DNA of 44,884 nucleotides, taken from the NCBI GenBank assembly GCA_000739535.1, contig DF820465.1, positions 468,506-513,389 on the forward strand. Direction: 5' to 3'. How positions within the stretch are numbered: the stretch's first letter is position 1; each line of letters starts with the position of its first letter. The notes beneath the pieces were generated by a model. The model saw only the letters and a list, made by a program, of their open reading frames with translations, searched no databases and was not told where the DNA came from. This DNA is from Candidatus Vecturithrix granuli (GTDB taxonomy: Bacteria; Moduliflexota; Moduliflexia; Moduliflexales; Moduliflexaceae). Positions 9,601 through 17,127 of this stretch are shown here, in pieces. Position numbers and translations under genes: made by a program.

Positions 9601-10002
9601 ATTCTGGGCAATTTACCCTCAAAAGTACTCATGTTTCTGGATACCTGTCATAGCGGACAATTAGGCAAGAATTTGTTTACCTTGCGCGGGCAGGTGGATA
9701 ACACGGAGGCGATTCGCGAATTAGCGTCCGATGAAAACGGTGTGGTCATTCTGGCCGCTTCTACGGGCAAAGAGTTTTCAATGGAACATCCTGAATGGGG
9801 ACACGGCGCGTTTACCAAATCGTTGTTAAACGGGCTGCGAGACGGCAACGCGGATCTAAACGGCGATGGCGTTATCCACCTGAATGAATTGGACTATTAC
9901 GTGGCTGAACAGGTGAAAGCCTTGACCGGCGGCGCGCAGCACCCGACGACGCTGAAACCTTCAACCATCAGCCGTTTTCCGATTGTGCAGGTTGGGGAAT
10001 AA
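6697..10002 (+). CDS. Exported WD40-repeat protein with C-terminal caspase (peptidase C14) domain
   Basis: A 1101-residue protein starting after GGAGGGG. Residues 1-21 form a Sec signal peptide (cleavage near ALA-DEP), so it acts outside the cytoplasm. Residues about 30-535 hold WD40 blades (for example SDDKTIRVWDAESGDLLRTL). Two tandem copies of a roughly 45-residue unit (FPSVLEWMTDPSWAEY and FPSVLEHFTDPSWANY) follow, then a coiled coil, an unnamed domain (EWVCWTPQGYYAAS) and an Ig-like segment. The caspase fold begins near residue 850. The catalytic dyad is intact: His935 (VASHG) and Cys984 (LDTCHSG). It is expected to be a Lys/Arg-type cysteine protease like other bacterial metacaspase-like proteins. 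It is monocistronic. Substrates and trigger are unknown. Confidence 0.9.
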   Translation: MKRLIIVFAIWMMSAAMTALADEPMLVIDPQGHSALIQDLIFTPDGAQLISVSDDKTIRVWDAESGDLLRTLRGWMGAGPEGGLNAVALSSDPQFLFVGGFLDRFTGGRNGDIRILAFETGEQIGILQGHSDTVNKLSISGDGRWMASASFDTTVRIWDLDMVRKNAAQKPFIIQPTLTLQGHEAVVHDVAFAPDGQQLVSASEDQTLRVWQLAKNKASVISSTVLKQHKTKVHCVTYSPDGKYFASGDFQHQVFLWDHTGKLLKKIDTLANEVESLAFSPDSALLFAGSRASGKFYQIPTGKQQQSFPQQEQSYFYTARFHPTQNLIAAVDGVAQQILLYDTVSKRVKTQLAGKGQSLWSLAFGKGLTIAFGRQNTAPSGFDQPPQTAPQYFPLDHAFNLADMTFYYNPPSEKEFSRAQTTFQSKALKRTSDYTLQIQGGATIENRRGTSGEGKIWSYTFTPDGNVAVGGDFGVKLYRPDGLVLRELFGHTSGVYALAVSEDGRILASASHDQTIKFWNLADEGVFPSVLEWMTDPSWAEYLQEEELEQLARKNSRAAWEAIIKELQQREKFPSVLEHFTDPSWANYFREQGLERLALENSRAAWESIIKKMKTAKDNDYKLLQEELDTFEEENYKILQKELEDVSPRIAPLATLFVASDNEWVCWTPQGYYAASAGGEKYIGWHINQGLDAAAQYHPVSVFRKQFLHPELVQQVLVTGGFEQALREINRDAKQEISKVAVTDILPPTVQWLTPRERTTDTDQAAIRIKVKITSGSEISDMKILVNGRTQAARGLSMIAETPRSGREHVFEQEVTLTPGQNTITVFASNQHAGATSEERSVNYQESEWMKPNLYMVSIGISDYERLDLQLQFADDDAQAISELFRSQTGKLYQTVNIKELYNTEATRANILDALEWLEKQTTQKDVAVMFVASHGVNDERGNFYLLPADGNPEKLRQTGVDWADFRDILGNLPSKVLMFLDTCHSGQLGKNLFTLRGQVDNTEAIRELASDENGVVILAASTGKEFSMEHPEWGHGAFTKSLLNGLRDGNADLNGDGVIHLNELDYYVAEQVKALTGGAQHPTTLKPSTISRFPIVQVGE

Positions 10003-10052
10003 TAACAGCAAATCTGAAAATGGAAATGGCACAATGACGACGTCGCCTCTTA

Positions 10053-10168
10053 GAGACTGTTTTAAAAGTCCATATAACGGACATCTCAAGCCACGAAGAT
10101 CAGGAGTGCGAAAGCTCTGCTTTCGCCGCCAAAGCAGAGCTTTCGCACTCCACTTTTAAAACAGCCTC
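10053..10168. mobile_element. MITE, TNA-target family, copy 1 (116 bp)
   Basis: Ends GAGACTGTTTTAAAAGT and ACTTTTAAAACAGCCTC are inverted repeats with one mismatch. TTA lies directly on both sides (10050-10052 and 10169-10171), a 3-bp target duplication of the TNA type used by the IS1031 group of the IS5 family. Inside is a palindrome (10103-10151) with GGAGTGCGAAAGC ends. No transposase is encoded. The right-hand TTA is the stop codon (TAA on the minus strand) of the antitoxin relic. Confidence 0.8.
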
Positions 10169-10399
10169 TTACAAATTTGCCCACGCCATATCCTCCTCTG
10201 GTCGTTCCCGATCTCGCCTCAGAACAGGTTCAGAGGCGAATAACATCTCTTGTGATGAGGATGGGTGTTCTTGAACCTGGATAAGCGTGTCTCATTCAGC
10301 GAGATAGGAGACAAAATCATAGACAACTGCAAGTTTTTCAATTGAGAGTTGATAGAGATGATCATGAATTTGTGAAATGGTGACAGTTTCCATAATCAT
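10169..10399 (-). pseudogene. Antitoxin relic with an internal stop
   Basis: Reading from ATG 10393 (or 10399): METVTISQIHDHLYQLSI, EKLAVVYDFVSYLAE, then TGA at 10292. The same frame continues for 40 codons to LFASEPVLRRDRERPEED and AWANL, ending in TAA at 10169. Both halves resemble the short antitoxins (DUF2281-like style) whose tail is often DW..PEEDxAW. A single in-frame stop therefore breaks an otherwise complete gene of about 74 codons. No toxin gene follows; a MITE begins immediately after the stop codon. Family recognition is by eye. Confidence 0.55.
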
Positions 10400-10611
10400 T
10401 TCTTTTTATTGAAAAAATTTATAAAAAGACAAGCGTTACACACTTATATCAAATGTAATGAGTATCCCTCATTTCGTTAAGACAAAAACAGGGAGAAAGA
10501 AGCAATGTTGTCCGCCCTTGTACCTTAACTTCACACCGATTTGAATATATTTCCTCTCAAATGATGAAATAGCTCTCAACGACAGTATCATTCATGATGA
10601 TTGGCATTGCG

Positions 10612-10643
10612 AAAAACCGGGTTTTTCGAAAAACCCGGTTTTT
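10612..10643. repeat. AAACCGGGTTT-type hairpin repeat, copy 2 (possible terminator)
   Basis: Perfect palindrome AAAAACCGGGTTTTT-CG-AAAAACCCGGTTTTT. It starts 10 nt after the stop of the minus-strand lipoprotein gene and has T-rich arms, so it could end that transcript. In 10400-10611 I see no gene. Confidence 0.75.
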
Positions 10644-10652
10644 GTCACGGGA

Positions 10653-11141
10653 CTATTGTTTAAAAATCGCATCAATTTTGGCGGCGATTTGCTGAAGGAT
10701 TGCCTGTTCTTTGCCCTTTTCAGAGGCCGATGTCATGGCGTCAACGCCATGATAGTTCCAGGGTGCGCCACTGGTGACGAATACAACGAGCGAGTTGGGA
10801 TTGACCTGTTCGATAATCGCTTTCACGGTATCATTATGCTCCATGCCCATTTCGTTACGGTCAATAATCACCAGGGCGGTGTAGGCTGCCTGAGCGACCT
10901 GTTCGACGTTTTTGACATTCAGCACGGTGATAGCGCAGGTTGGCGCGTATCGTTCCACTAAGCCCTGAATGATCGCCTCTTTGAAATCGCTGGAACGCCC
11001 TTCAATCAACCCGATAAGTAAAGTCTGCTGCGCAGTCGAGTTCTCGATTTTGACCTCTTCAATATTGCGATGGCACCCACATACCAGACAAATTTCACAA
11101 AAAACAATCACATAAGCCAGACATTGTAACCATGTTTTCAT
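10653..11141 (-). CDS. Small putative lipoprotein, function unknown
   Basis: 162 residues. The N-terminus is a hydrophobic signal with a plausible lipobox at residues 20-23 (VCGC), so Cys23 would be lipidated. The body alternates beta strands and helices (LLIGLIEGRSSDF, ALVIIDRNEMG, SLVVFVTSGAPWNYHG), suggesting a small Rossmann-like or receiver-like fold, but I do not recognise a family. The ATG follows AAGAGGA. It reads away from the hairpin at 11160-11208 and is followed by the palindrome at 10612. No operon partner. Function should not be guessed. Confidence 0.7.
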   Translation of the reverse strand: MKTWLQCLAYVIVFCEICLVCGCHRNIEEVKIENSTAQQTLLIGLIEGRSSDFKEAIIQGLVERYAPTCAITVLNVKNVEQVAQAAYTALVIIDRNEMGMEHNDTVKAIIEQVNPNSLVVFVTSGAPWNYHGVDAMTSASEKGKEQAILQQIAAKIDAIFKQ

Positions 11142-11159
11142 GATCGTTCCTCTTGAACT

Positions 11160-11208
11160 GGAGTGTCAACGCTCTGTTTTGACAGCGAAAACAGAGCGCT
11201 CGTACTCC
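11160..11208. repeat. GGAGTG palindrome, stand-alone copy
   Basis: GGAGTGTCAACGCTCTGTTTT pairs imperfectly with AAAACAGAGCGCTCGTACTCC around a 7-base loop. It is related to the inner palindromes of the MITEs at 10103 and 21623, but no outer terminal repeat is visible here. It lies 19 bp upstream of the lipoprotein start. Confidence 0.65.
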
Positions 11209-11329
11209 TCGTGTTTCTGGATTAGCACGCTATTCGCGCAAAGGCGCAACAAGTTGAATTGACAACCAACCGTGTTATCATTCTCTGTATTTATCTATTA
11301 TTTTAGTGTTGCTAATTTCCTCATTTTCT

Positions 11330-11374
11330 GATAGAGCTATAAAATAGTGATGTACAACTCTTTATAACTCTATC
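11330..11374. repeat. Inverted repeat downstream of fhs
   Basis: GATAGAGCTATAAA (11330-11343) pairs with TTTATAACTCTATC (11361-11374) with one mismatch. It lies 58 bp beyond the fhs stop on the minus strand and could cap its 3' end, but no U-run follows. Confidence 0.5.
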
Positions 11375-11431
11375 TCGCTATGTGCGGCCTTAACATCTCA
11401 TTATATCCGTCACCACAAAGACATGCGGCGT

Positions 11432-13198
11432 CTAAAATAAGCCTTGCACTTTGCCGGTGGTCACATCTACATCAATATTGCGGAAGGCCGGGTCTGATGC
11501 GGTACCGGGCATTAATTTGATGGCACCGGCGACCGGCACGATAAAGCCTGCGCCGCCATAGATCAGAATATCCCGAATCGGCAGGGTCCAGCCTTTGGGG
11601 CGGCCTTTGATGTCCGGGTCGTGCGACAGGCTGAGATGGGTTTTCACCATGCAGGTACCAAGTTTGCTCAACTCCGGGTCGGTTTGAACCTTCCAAGCTT
11701 TGGCTTCAGCCTCAGGGGTATAAGACACACCGTCCGCGCCATAGACTTCAGTGGCAATCCGGGCAATCTGATCTTTCAAGGTCGTATCATCTTCGTACAG
11801 GAAACGAAAATGATGAGTTTCCTCACAGGCTTCAACCACGGCCTGCGCCAGATCGATCGCGCCCTCACCGCCCAGTTCCCAATGTTTGCTTATGGCCACC
11901 CGCGCTCCCAGAGCCTCGGCTCGTTCTTTGATGATGTGAACTTCGTCGTCAGTGTCGGTATAGAAATGATTAATACACACCACCGGAGCTATGCCGCTTT
12001 TTTTCACGGTTTCAATATGCGCCAGCAAGTTTTCAACCCCTTTTTCAACCAGGGCCGTATTTTTTTCAATATAGGCGGTATCCAATGGCTGTCCCGGCAC
12101 CACTTTCGGCCCGCCGCCGTGCATTTTCAGGGCGCGCACGGTCGTTACTATCACAGAACAATTTGGCACCAGGCCGCTGAAACGGCATTTCAAATTCCAG
12201 AATTTTTCAAATCCGATATCCGCGCCAAATCCGCTTTCGGTGACATGATAGTCCGCTAATTTTAAGCCGATCCGGTCGGCGATAATTGAGGATTGCCCAA
12301 TCGCAATATTGGCAAAAGGCCCGGCGTGAACCAGCACCGGCTGACCTTCAATGGTTTGCATCAGATTCGGATTAATGGCTTTGGTCATTAACGCGGTCAT
12401 GGCCCCATCCACTTCAAGGTCGTGCGTGGTAATCGGCCGGCCGGATTTATCGTAGGCCACCACGATTTTCGCCATGCGCGTACGCAGATCGCGCAAATCG
12501 TTGGCGACCGCGAGAATCGCCATGATTTCTGAGGAGACCGTGATTTGAAAGCCGCTTTTCATCATAAAGCCATCCATTTTACTGCCCAGGCCGATGATAA
12601 TATCGCGCAGGGCCTGGGCGCAAAAATCAATGGCCCAGCCCATGGCTGGATTGCGGGGATCAATGTTCAGACGCCGCAGGTTTTTCTTTGCAAGCATGTC
12701 ATCGGCGTAGTTGAACTCATGCTGGATACGGCTGGTTAACGCCACCATCGCCAGGTTGTGCGCGTTGGTAATGGCATCAATATCACCGGTCAACCCCAGA
12801 CTGAAATCGCTCAGAGGAATACACTGCGCCAATCCGCCGCCGGCGGCTGAGCCTTTGATGTTAAAGGTTGGACCGCCCGAGGGTTGGCGAATCGCGCCCA
12901 TCACGTTTTTTCCGATTTTGCCCAATCCTTGCACCAATCCCATTGACGTCGTGGTTTTGCCCTCGCCCAACGGCGTCGGCGTAATGGCAGTCACTTCGAT
13001 ATACTTGCCGTTCGGCTTGTCTTTGAGTCGATCCAGCACGCTCATGTAATCAATTTTGCCAACGTAATGCCCATAAGGAAAGAGTTCCTTCTCTTTCAAT
13101 CCCATTTCATCGCGAAGTTGGTACGCGGTTTTCATTGTGGCTTCTGCCGCCTCAGCAATTTCCCAGTCCTTCATTTTGGTCGGATCAAGCTTCGCCAT
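11432..13198 (-). CDS. fhs: Formate-tetrahydrofolate ligase
   Basis: A 588-residue ATP-dependent ligase that makes 10-formyl-tetrahydrofolate from formate, feeding one-carbon metabolism or the methyl branch of the Wood-Ljungdahl pathway. The ATP-binding loop TPLGEGKTT lies at residues 75-83; [19 protein letters not shown] and the C-terminal [17 protein letters not shown] are family hallmarks. The usual length is about 555-560, so this is a long variant, with extra residues around the [12 protein letters not shown]-terminus and near [16 protein letters not shown]. The ATG is preceded by GGGAGG; an upstream in-frame start has no better site. It is alone, without folD or formate dehydrogenase neighbours in the window. 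Confidence 0.96.
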   Translation of the reverse strand: MAKLDPTKMKDWEIAEAAEATMKTAYQLRDEMGLKEKELFPYGHYVGKIDYMSVLDRLKDKPNGKYIEVTAITPTPLGEGKTTTSMGLVQGLGKIGKNVMGAIRQPSGGPTFNIKGSAAGGGLAQCIPLSDFSLGLTGDIDAITNAHNLAMVALTSRIQHEFNYADDMLAKKNLRRLNIDPRNPAMGWAIDFCAQALRDIIIGLGSKMDGFMMKSGFQITVSSEIMAILAVANDLRDLRTRMAKIVVAYDKSGRPITTHDLEVDGAMTALMTKAINPNLMQTIEGQPVLVHAGPFANIAIGQSSIIADRIGLKLADYHVTESGFGADIGFEKFWNLKCRFSGLVPNCSVIVTTVRALKMHGGGPKVVPGQPLDTAYIEKNTALVEKGVENLLAHIETVKKSGIAPVVCINHFYTDTDDEVHIIKERAEALGARVAISKHWELGGEGAIDLAQAVVEACEETHHFRFLYEDDTTLKDQIARIATEVYGADGVSYTPEAEAKAWKVQTDPELSKLGTCMVKTHLSLSHDPDIKGRPKGWTLPIRDILIYGGAGFIVPVAGAIKLMPGTASDPAFRNIDVDVTTGKVQGLF

Positions 13199-13244
13199 AA
13201 AGTGCCTCCCTTTGCCCAAAAATTGATGAAAGAATTAAGTAATA

Positions 13245-13377
13245 GAGTTGTTGCGGAATAACAGGAGTGCGACGTGGTCGTCGCTGCGTCACCGCGACGC
13301 TGCTTTTTTGCGACGACCGCGTTGCACTCCTGCAATCGAATGTTTTTCAGGTCATACGGCTTATTGAGCAACAACTC
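13245..13377. mobile_element. MITE-like element with GAGTTGTTGC ends
   Basis: GAGTTGTTGC (13245-13254) and GCAACAACTC (13368-13377) form short terminal inverted repeats. They enclose a strong palindrome (13262-13332) whose arms read AGGAGTGCgACG...GGTCGTCGC, the same sequence type as in the partial element at 1-106. No clear target duplication is seen, so mobility is inferred. It lies upstream of fhs. Confidence 0.5.
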
Positions 13378-13413
13378 CAATGATGAATAGATTTCGTCAG
13401 TTTTGACAGGCCG

Positions 13414-13446
13414 AGAAACCGGGTTTTTTGGAAAAACCCGGTTTCT
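13414..13446. repeat. AAACCGGGTTT-type hairpin repeat, copy 3
   Basis: Palindrome AGAAACCGGG...CCCGGTTTCT with a T/A-rich centre, in the 477-bp gap between fhs and the cysteine hydrolase. Nothing else is seen in 13447-13675. Confidence 0.7.
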
Positions 13447-13675
13447 GATATACAAAAGTTTGTTTACAATGGGGATGGTTTGATCTGGTGTCAAGCAATT
13501 TTTTTTCCTGGATTTAAGGAATTTACTTGTAAAAACTGAGCGGTATGTCATGGTGAGTTATCATAATAAATAGTTGACAGCGCCGAAACATCTTTTGAAA
13601 AACGGTTTTTAGCTATCACGGACTTTTCAGAAAAGACTTCCCAGGATTTTCAGAGGCACGACAAGGAGGGAAAGC

Positions 13676-14203
13676 GTGAAATCAACGAACGCATTAGTCA
13701 TTATTGACGCTCAGGTAAACATGTTTGATGACCAGATGCCGGTCTTTGACGGAGATCGGGTGCTCATGAGGCTCACTCAATTAATAGAACAAGCACGTAG
13801 CGCCAGGATTCCCGTTATCTTTATCCGTAACAATGGAATAGAAGGCGATCCCGATGAGCCAGGAACAGCAGGATGGCAAATTCATCCGGCCCTGTCACCG
13901 CGATCAGAGAATCTCGTTATTGACAAAGATACACCTGATAGTTTTGACAGGACGAATCTGCAAGAAGCCTTGCACGCCCAGGGCATTAAACATCTTATCG
14001 TGGCGGGGATGCAAACAGAGATGTGTATCAATACCACATGCTTGCGTGCGAAAGAATTAGGCTACGAGGTAACTCTCGTCGCTGATGCCCACAGTACCTT
14101 TGATATGAAGGATATGACAGCCGAACAGGTCATCCTGCACTACAACACCACGTTACGAGCCATTGCAGAGATAAAGACAGCAAAGGAGGTTGTGTTCTCA
14201 TAA
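13676..14203 (+). CDS. Cysteine hydrolase, isochorismatase superfamily
   Basis: 175 residues, matching the family's usual size. The catalytic triad can be placed at Asp11 (VIIDAQ), Lys84 (VIDKDTPDSF) and Cys117 (GMQTEMCINTT), with the expected non-prolyl peptide before the nucleophile. Members hydrolyse amide or C-N bonds (nicotinamidase, N-carbamoylsarcosine amidase, biuret hydrolase types). The DxF-type pocket here does not single out a substrate. The start is GTG, with AAGGAGGG at ideal spacing. A Nif3-like gene follows 55 bp downstream and may be co-transcribed. Confidence 0.88.
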   Translation: MKSTNALVIIDAQVNMFDDQMPVFDGDRVLMRLTQLIEQARSARIPVIFIRNNGIEGDPDEPGTAGWQIHPALSPRSENLVIDKDTPDSFDRTNLQEALHAQGIKHLIVAGMQTEMCINTTCLRAKELGYEVTLVADAHSTFDMKDMTAEQVILHYNTTLRAIAEIKTAKEVVFS

Positions 14204-14258
14204 CCAGCGGCGCATAAAGGGAAAGAGTTGGGATTAACATTTTCATAAGGAGATTTGT

Positions 14259-15065
14259 ATGCTGCGAACCGATCTTGAACATTTTTTGAAAGAACTGTAT
14301 CACTACGAGAGATTTGAAGATTATTGTCAGAATGGGCTACAGGTTGAAGGCAAAGAAGAGATTCGGAAAATTGTGTTTGGCGTATCGTTTAATCTGCCCT
14401 TTTTGCAAAAGGCGATAGAAGCGCAGGCGGATGCCATCATTGTGCATCACGGAATTTTCGGAAAAAACTTTTTTACCGTGAAAGGAGTGTTAAAAGAGCG
14501 CGTTAAACCGCTCTTGCAGTATAACATTTCCCTGTTCGGAATTCATTTGCCTATGGATGCCCAGGAGCAGCACGGCAATAATGCGCAGTTATTATCTTAC
14601 CTTGACGCTGAGGTGCTCGAACCGTATGATCTCGGATTTATCGGTCAGAATACGCAGGAACATTCTTTGAGCCGCATTTTAGACATCTTTCATGAAAAAC
14701 TGCATCCGGCCGGCTATCAGATACCGCCGGTTGAGCGGTCGCTTGCTTCTATTCTGACACCGAAACAGCAGCATGGATTTGTGTTGTTTGATCATGGGCC
14801 GCAGATTCCCCGCAAAATCGCGATCATTTCCGGCGGGGCTGCCGGAAAATACCGATCGGAAGATTTACTGAGCAAAGGGGTGGATACCTATATCAGCGGC
14901 AGCGTAGATGAAGCGACTCCGGCCTGGTCGTATGAGACAAAGACGAATTTTATCAACCTGGGGCATTACTGGTCTGAAAAATCAGGTCCTCTGGCGTTGC
15001 AACAAGAAATTGCCCGGTTGTTTGACGTAAAAACCGAATTTATTGAAGTTGAAAACGTGATTTAA
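14259..15065 (+). CDS. Nif3-like dinuclear metal-centre protein
   Basis: 268 residues of the Nif3/YbgI (DUF34) family, which forms toroidal hexamers with a two-metal site. Metal-ligand motifs are visible: VHHGIFG (about residue 67-73), GIHLPMDAQEQHGN (about 95-108) and the C-terminal INLGHYWSEKSG. The family length is about 250-270. Cellular role is still debated (GTP cyclohydrolase-like or cofactor-related activities have been proposed). The ATG follows AAGGAG. It lies 55 bp after the cysteine hydrolase in the same direction. Confidence 0.9.
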   Translation: MLRTDLEHFLKELYHYERFEDYCQNGLQVEGKEEIRKIVFGVSFNLPFLQKAIEAQADAIIVHHGIFGKNFFTVKGVLKERVKPLLQYNISLFGIHLPMDAQEQHGNNAQLLSYLDAEVLEPYDLGFIGQNTQEHSLSRILDIFHEKLHPAGYQIPPVERSLASILTPKQQHGFVLFDHGPQIPRKIAIISGGAAGKYRSEDLLSKGVDTYISGSVDEATPAWSYETKTNFINLGHYWSEKSGPLALQQEIARLFDVKTEFIEVENVI

Positions 15066-15076
15066 CTACAGGAACA

Positions 15077-15153
15077 AACTACAGGAATTAAGAATAAACA
15101 AGAATAGAAGCAGGAAAAAACGATTTATGCTTATTTCTTAAATTCCTGTAGTT
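15077..15153. repeat. Inverted repeat after the Nif3-like gene
   Basis: AACTACAGGAATT (15077-15089) pairs exactly with AATTCCTGTAGTT (15141-15153), and the pairing continues inward with a bulge (AAGAATAA with TTATTTCTT). It fills the gap before the glycosidase gene. Confidence 0.65.
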
Positions 15154-15174
15154 CACTCCTGGAGTTGAAAATGT

Positions 15175-16650
15175 ATGAATATTCATACCCCGGAATGGGT
15201 AAAACATGCGGTGTTTTACCAGATTTTTCCCGATCGTTTTGCGCGCAGTCCGCGCACGCAGCATCCCAGGGGCATTACGTTCAAACCCTGGGGCAGTCCG
15301 CCGGAAGAACAGGGCTACCAGGGCGGCGACTTGCGCGGGATTGTTGATAAACTGGATTATCTGCAAAAACTCGGCGTCACAGCCCTGTATTTGAATCCGA
15401 TTTTTGCTTCGGCCTCAAACCATCGTTATCATACGTATGATTATTATCAGGTCGATCCTTTACTCGGCGGGAATGAGGCCTTACGCGAATTGTTAGACGC
15501 GGCCCACGCCCGCAAGATGCGTGTCGTGCTGGATGGGGTGTTTAATCACGCCAGCCGGGGGTTTTGGGCTTTTCATCATATTCTGGAAAATGGCGCGAAT
15601 TCCCCGTATCTGGACTGGTTTATTGTGTATGACTGGCCCTTGCGACCGTACTCAAGCGATAAAACACATCCGATGAATTATAAAGCCTGGTGGAATCTGC
15701 CGGCTTTACCGGAATTTAACACGGAAAATCCGGGAGTGCGCGACTATATTTTCAATATCGCCCGCCATTGGATTGAGTTTGGCATTGACGGCTGGCGGCT
15801 CGACGTGCCCTTTGAGATTAACGATGACAGTTTTTGGCAGGAATTCCGGCGCGTCGTCAAAACAGCGAATCCTGAAGCCTATCTGTGCGGCGAGGTCTGG
15901 TGGAATGCCCAACGCTGGCTGCAAGGCGACCAATTCGATGCGGTCATGAATTATCTGTTTATGGATGCGGCGCTGTGTTTTTTTGGCGCGAACACGCTGC
16001 GAACCGATTATAAGCGGGAGCATTTGAAATTACAGGGAATTGGCGCTGAAGAATTTGCCAGAGCCGTCGAGCACATGCACGGGTTGTATGATTGGCAGGT
16101 CAATCATGTGCAACTCAATCTGCTCGACAGCCACGATACGGCTCGTGCGCTCTGGATTTTAGGAGAAGATCTCAGCGCGTTGCGCTTGTGCGCCTTGTTT
16201 CAAATGACCATGCCTGGCGCGCCCTGCATCTATTACGGCGACGAAATCGGCCTTTCGGCCGGCGATGATCCGGCCTGCCGCGGCGCGTTTCCCTGGGAGA
16301 ATCAGAAGCTCTGGAATCATGATCTGCTCGGATTTTATCGCCAAATCACCGCCATGCACCATAAATATCCGGTGCTGCGAACCGGGACGTTTACGCCGCT
16401 GTTAGCGCGCGACAGGCTTTATGCGTTTCGCAGGCAACTCGATCAAAAACAGGCGATTGTCTTTTTCAATAGCGATACCAGAATAACCTCCCATACACTT
16501 GCGTTACAGAAACACGTTGAAGTGCGCGATATTTTGCAAGTCTGGCCCAGAACCGCGAATCGTCTGTATCAGATTCGCGGTCAATCGCTGGAATTGATGC
16601 TGCCGTCCCGGGAGGCGGTGGTGCTGGTCAACGATGTTGATCTGGTGTAA
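15175..16650 (+). CDS. GH13 alpha-glucosidase/cyclomaltodextrinase-like enzyme
   Basis: 491 residues with a (beta/alpha)8 GH13 catalytic domain starting almost at residue 1 (WVKHAVFYQIFPDRF). Catalytic residues are in place: nucleophile Asp210 (GWRLDVP), acid/base Glu240 (LCGEVW) and Asp321 (LLDSHDTAR). The conserved regions VFNHASRG and QGGDLRGI match the cyclomaltodextrinase/neopullulanase branch. The N-terminal CBM34 domain usual in that branch is absent, so this is a short form. It has no signal peptide, hence cytoplasmic hydrolysis of maltodextrins is likely. The ATG at 15175 follows CTGGAG; another ATG four bases upstream is in a different frame. Followed by a hairpin at 16660. Confidence 0.9.
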   Translation: MNIHTPEWVKHAVFYQIFPDRFARSPRTQHPRGITFKPWGSPPEEQGYQGGDLRGIVDKLDYLQKLGVTALYLNPIFASASNHRYHTYDYYQVDPLLGGNEALRELLDAAHARKMRVVLDGVFNHASRGFWAFHHILENGANSPYLDWFIVYDWPLRPYSSDKTHPMNYKAWWNLPALPEFNTENPGVRDYIFNIARHWIEFGIDGWRLDVPFEINDDSFWQEFRRVVKTANPEAYLCGEVWWNAQRWLQGDQFDAVMNYLFMDAALCFFGANTLRTDYKREHLKLQGIGAEEFARAVEHMHGLYDWQVNHVQLNLLDSHDTARALWILGEDLSALRLCALFQMTMPGAPCIYYGDEIGLSAGDDPACRGAFPWENQKLWNHDLLGFYRQITAMHHKYPVLRTGTFTPLLARDRLYAFRRQLDQKQAIVFFNSDTRITSHTLALQKHVEVRDILQVWPRTANRLYQIRGQSLELMLPSREAVVLVNDVDLV

Positions 16651-16659
16651 ATTTTAGCG

Positions 16660-16692
16660 AAAAACCGGGTTTTTTCAAAAAACCCGGTTTTT
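16660..16692. repeat. AAACCGGGTTT-type hairpin repeat, copy 4 (likely terminator)
   Basis: AAAAACCGGGTTTTTTC-AAAAAACCCGGTTTTT begins 10 nt after the GH13 stop codon and ends in a T-run, the form of an intrinsic terminator. Confidence 0.75.
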
Positions 16693-16945
16693 TCTTTGTG
16701 AACACCTTTTCTTCTGGTATGAAATACTTTGCATAAAATCCAGGTCTCGACAACAAAAACGCGGCAAAATTGACACTCCATCGCGTAAAATTCTACAAGC
16801 AAATATGCGCTGCATAAAATTTTTGCGCTCTCAAAACCTGCCATTTTCAACAGGGAGACACGGTTTTTCAATATTTTTCCCGTAAAATCATCTCCATTGG
16901 CACATATTATGAAAGAGAAAAGAGTATTGGTTTATAGTGAGACAG

Positions 16946-16978
16946 AGGAACCGGGTTTCTTCGAAAAACCCGGTTCCT
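16946..16978. repeat. AAACCGGGTTT-type hairpin repeat, copy 5
   Basis: AGGAACCGGGTTT...AAACCCGGTTCCT with a short centre. It lies in the intergenic stretch between the GH13 gene and the glycan locus. No gene is seen in 16693-16945 or 16979-17127. Confidence 0.7.
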
Positions 16979-17009
16979 TCCACTAAAGGTCGTATTGATA
17001 GAGTACGCG

Positions 17010-17115
17010 CATCTTCCAGAAAATAACAACGGATACAAGGAATCAACTGATTTTAGAGAAAAATTCGGCCATAATCCGTTTATTTCTTGCATCCGTTGTT
17101 GTTTTCTGGAAGATG
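17010..17115. repeat. Inverted repeat with 30-bp arms upstream of GT4
   Basis: 17010-17039 (CATCTTCCAGAAAATAACAA...) pairs with 17086-17115 with two mismatches. Its inner sequence (ACAACGGAT, ATCCGTT) resembles the repeat pair at 27104-27264. The right arm ends only 12 bp before the chosen start of the GT4 gene. Confidence 0.7.
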
Positions 17116-17127
17116 TACACAGGCATT

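Noticed and set aside
10292-10294. In-frame TGA as selenocysteine or recoded codon
   Set aside because: No SECIS-like element was recognised and antitoxins are not selenoproteins; other genes here use TGA as a normal stop (for example 27107-27109). A nonsense mutation is simpler.
11621-12259. Long open frame antisense to fhs
   Set aside because: It is a shadow of the strongly conserved fhs frame; composition and sequence show no protein family.
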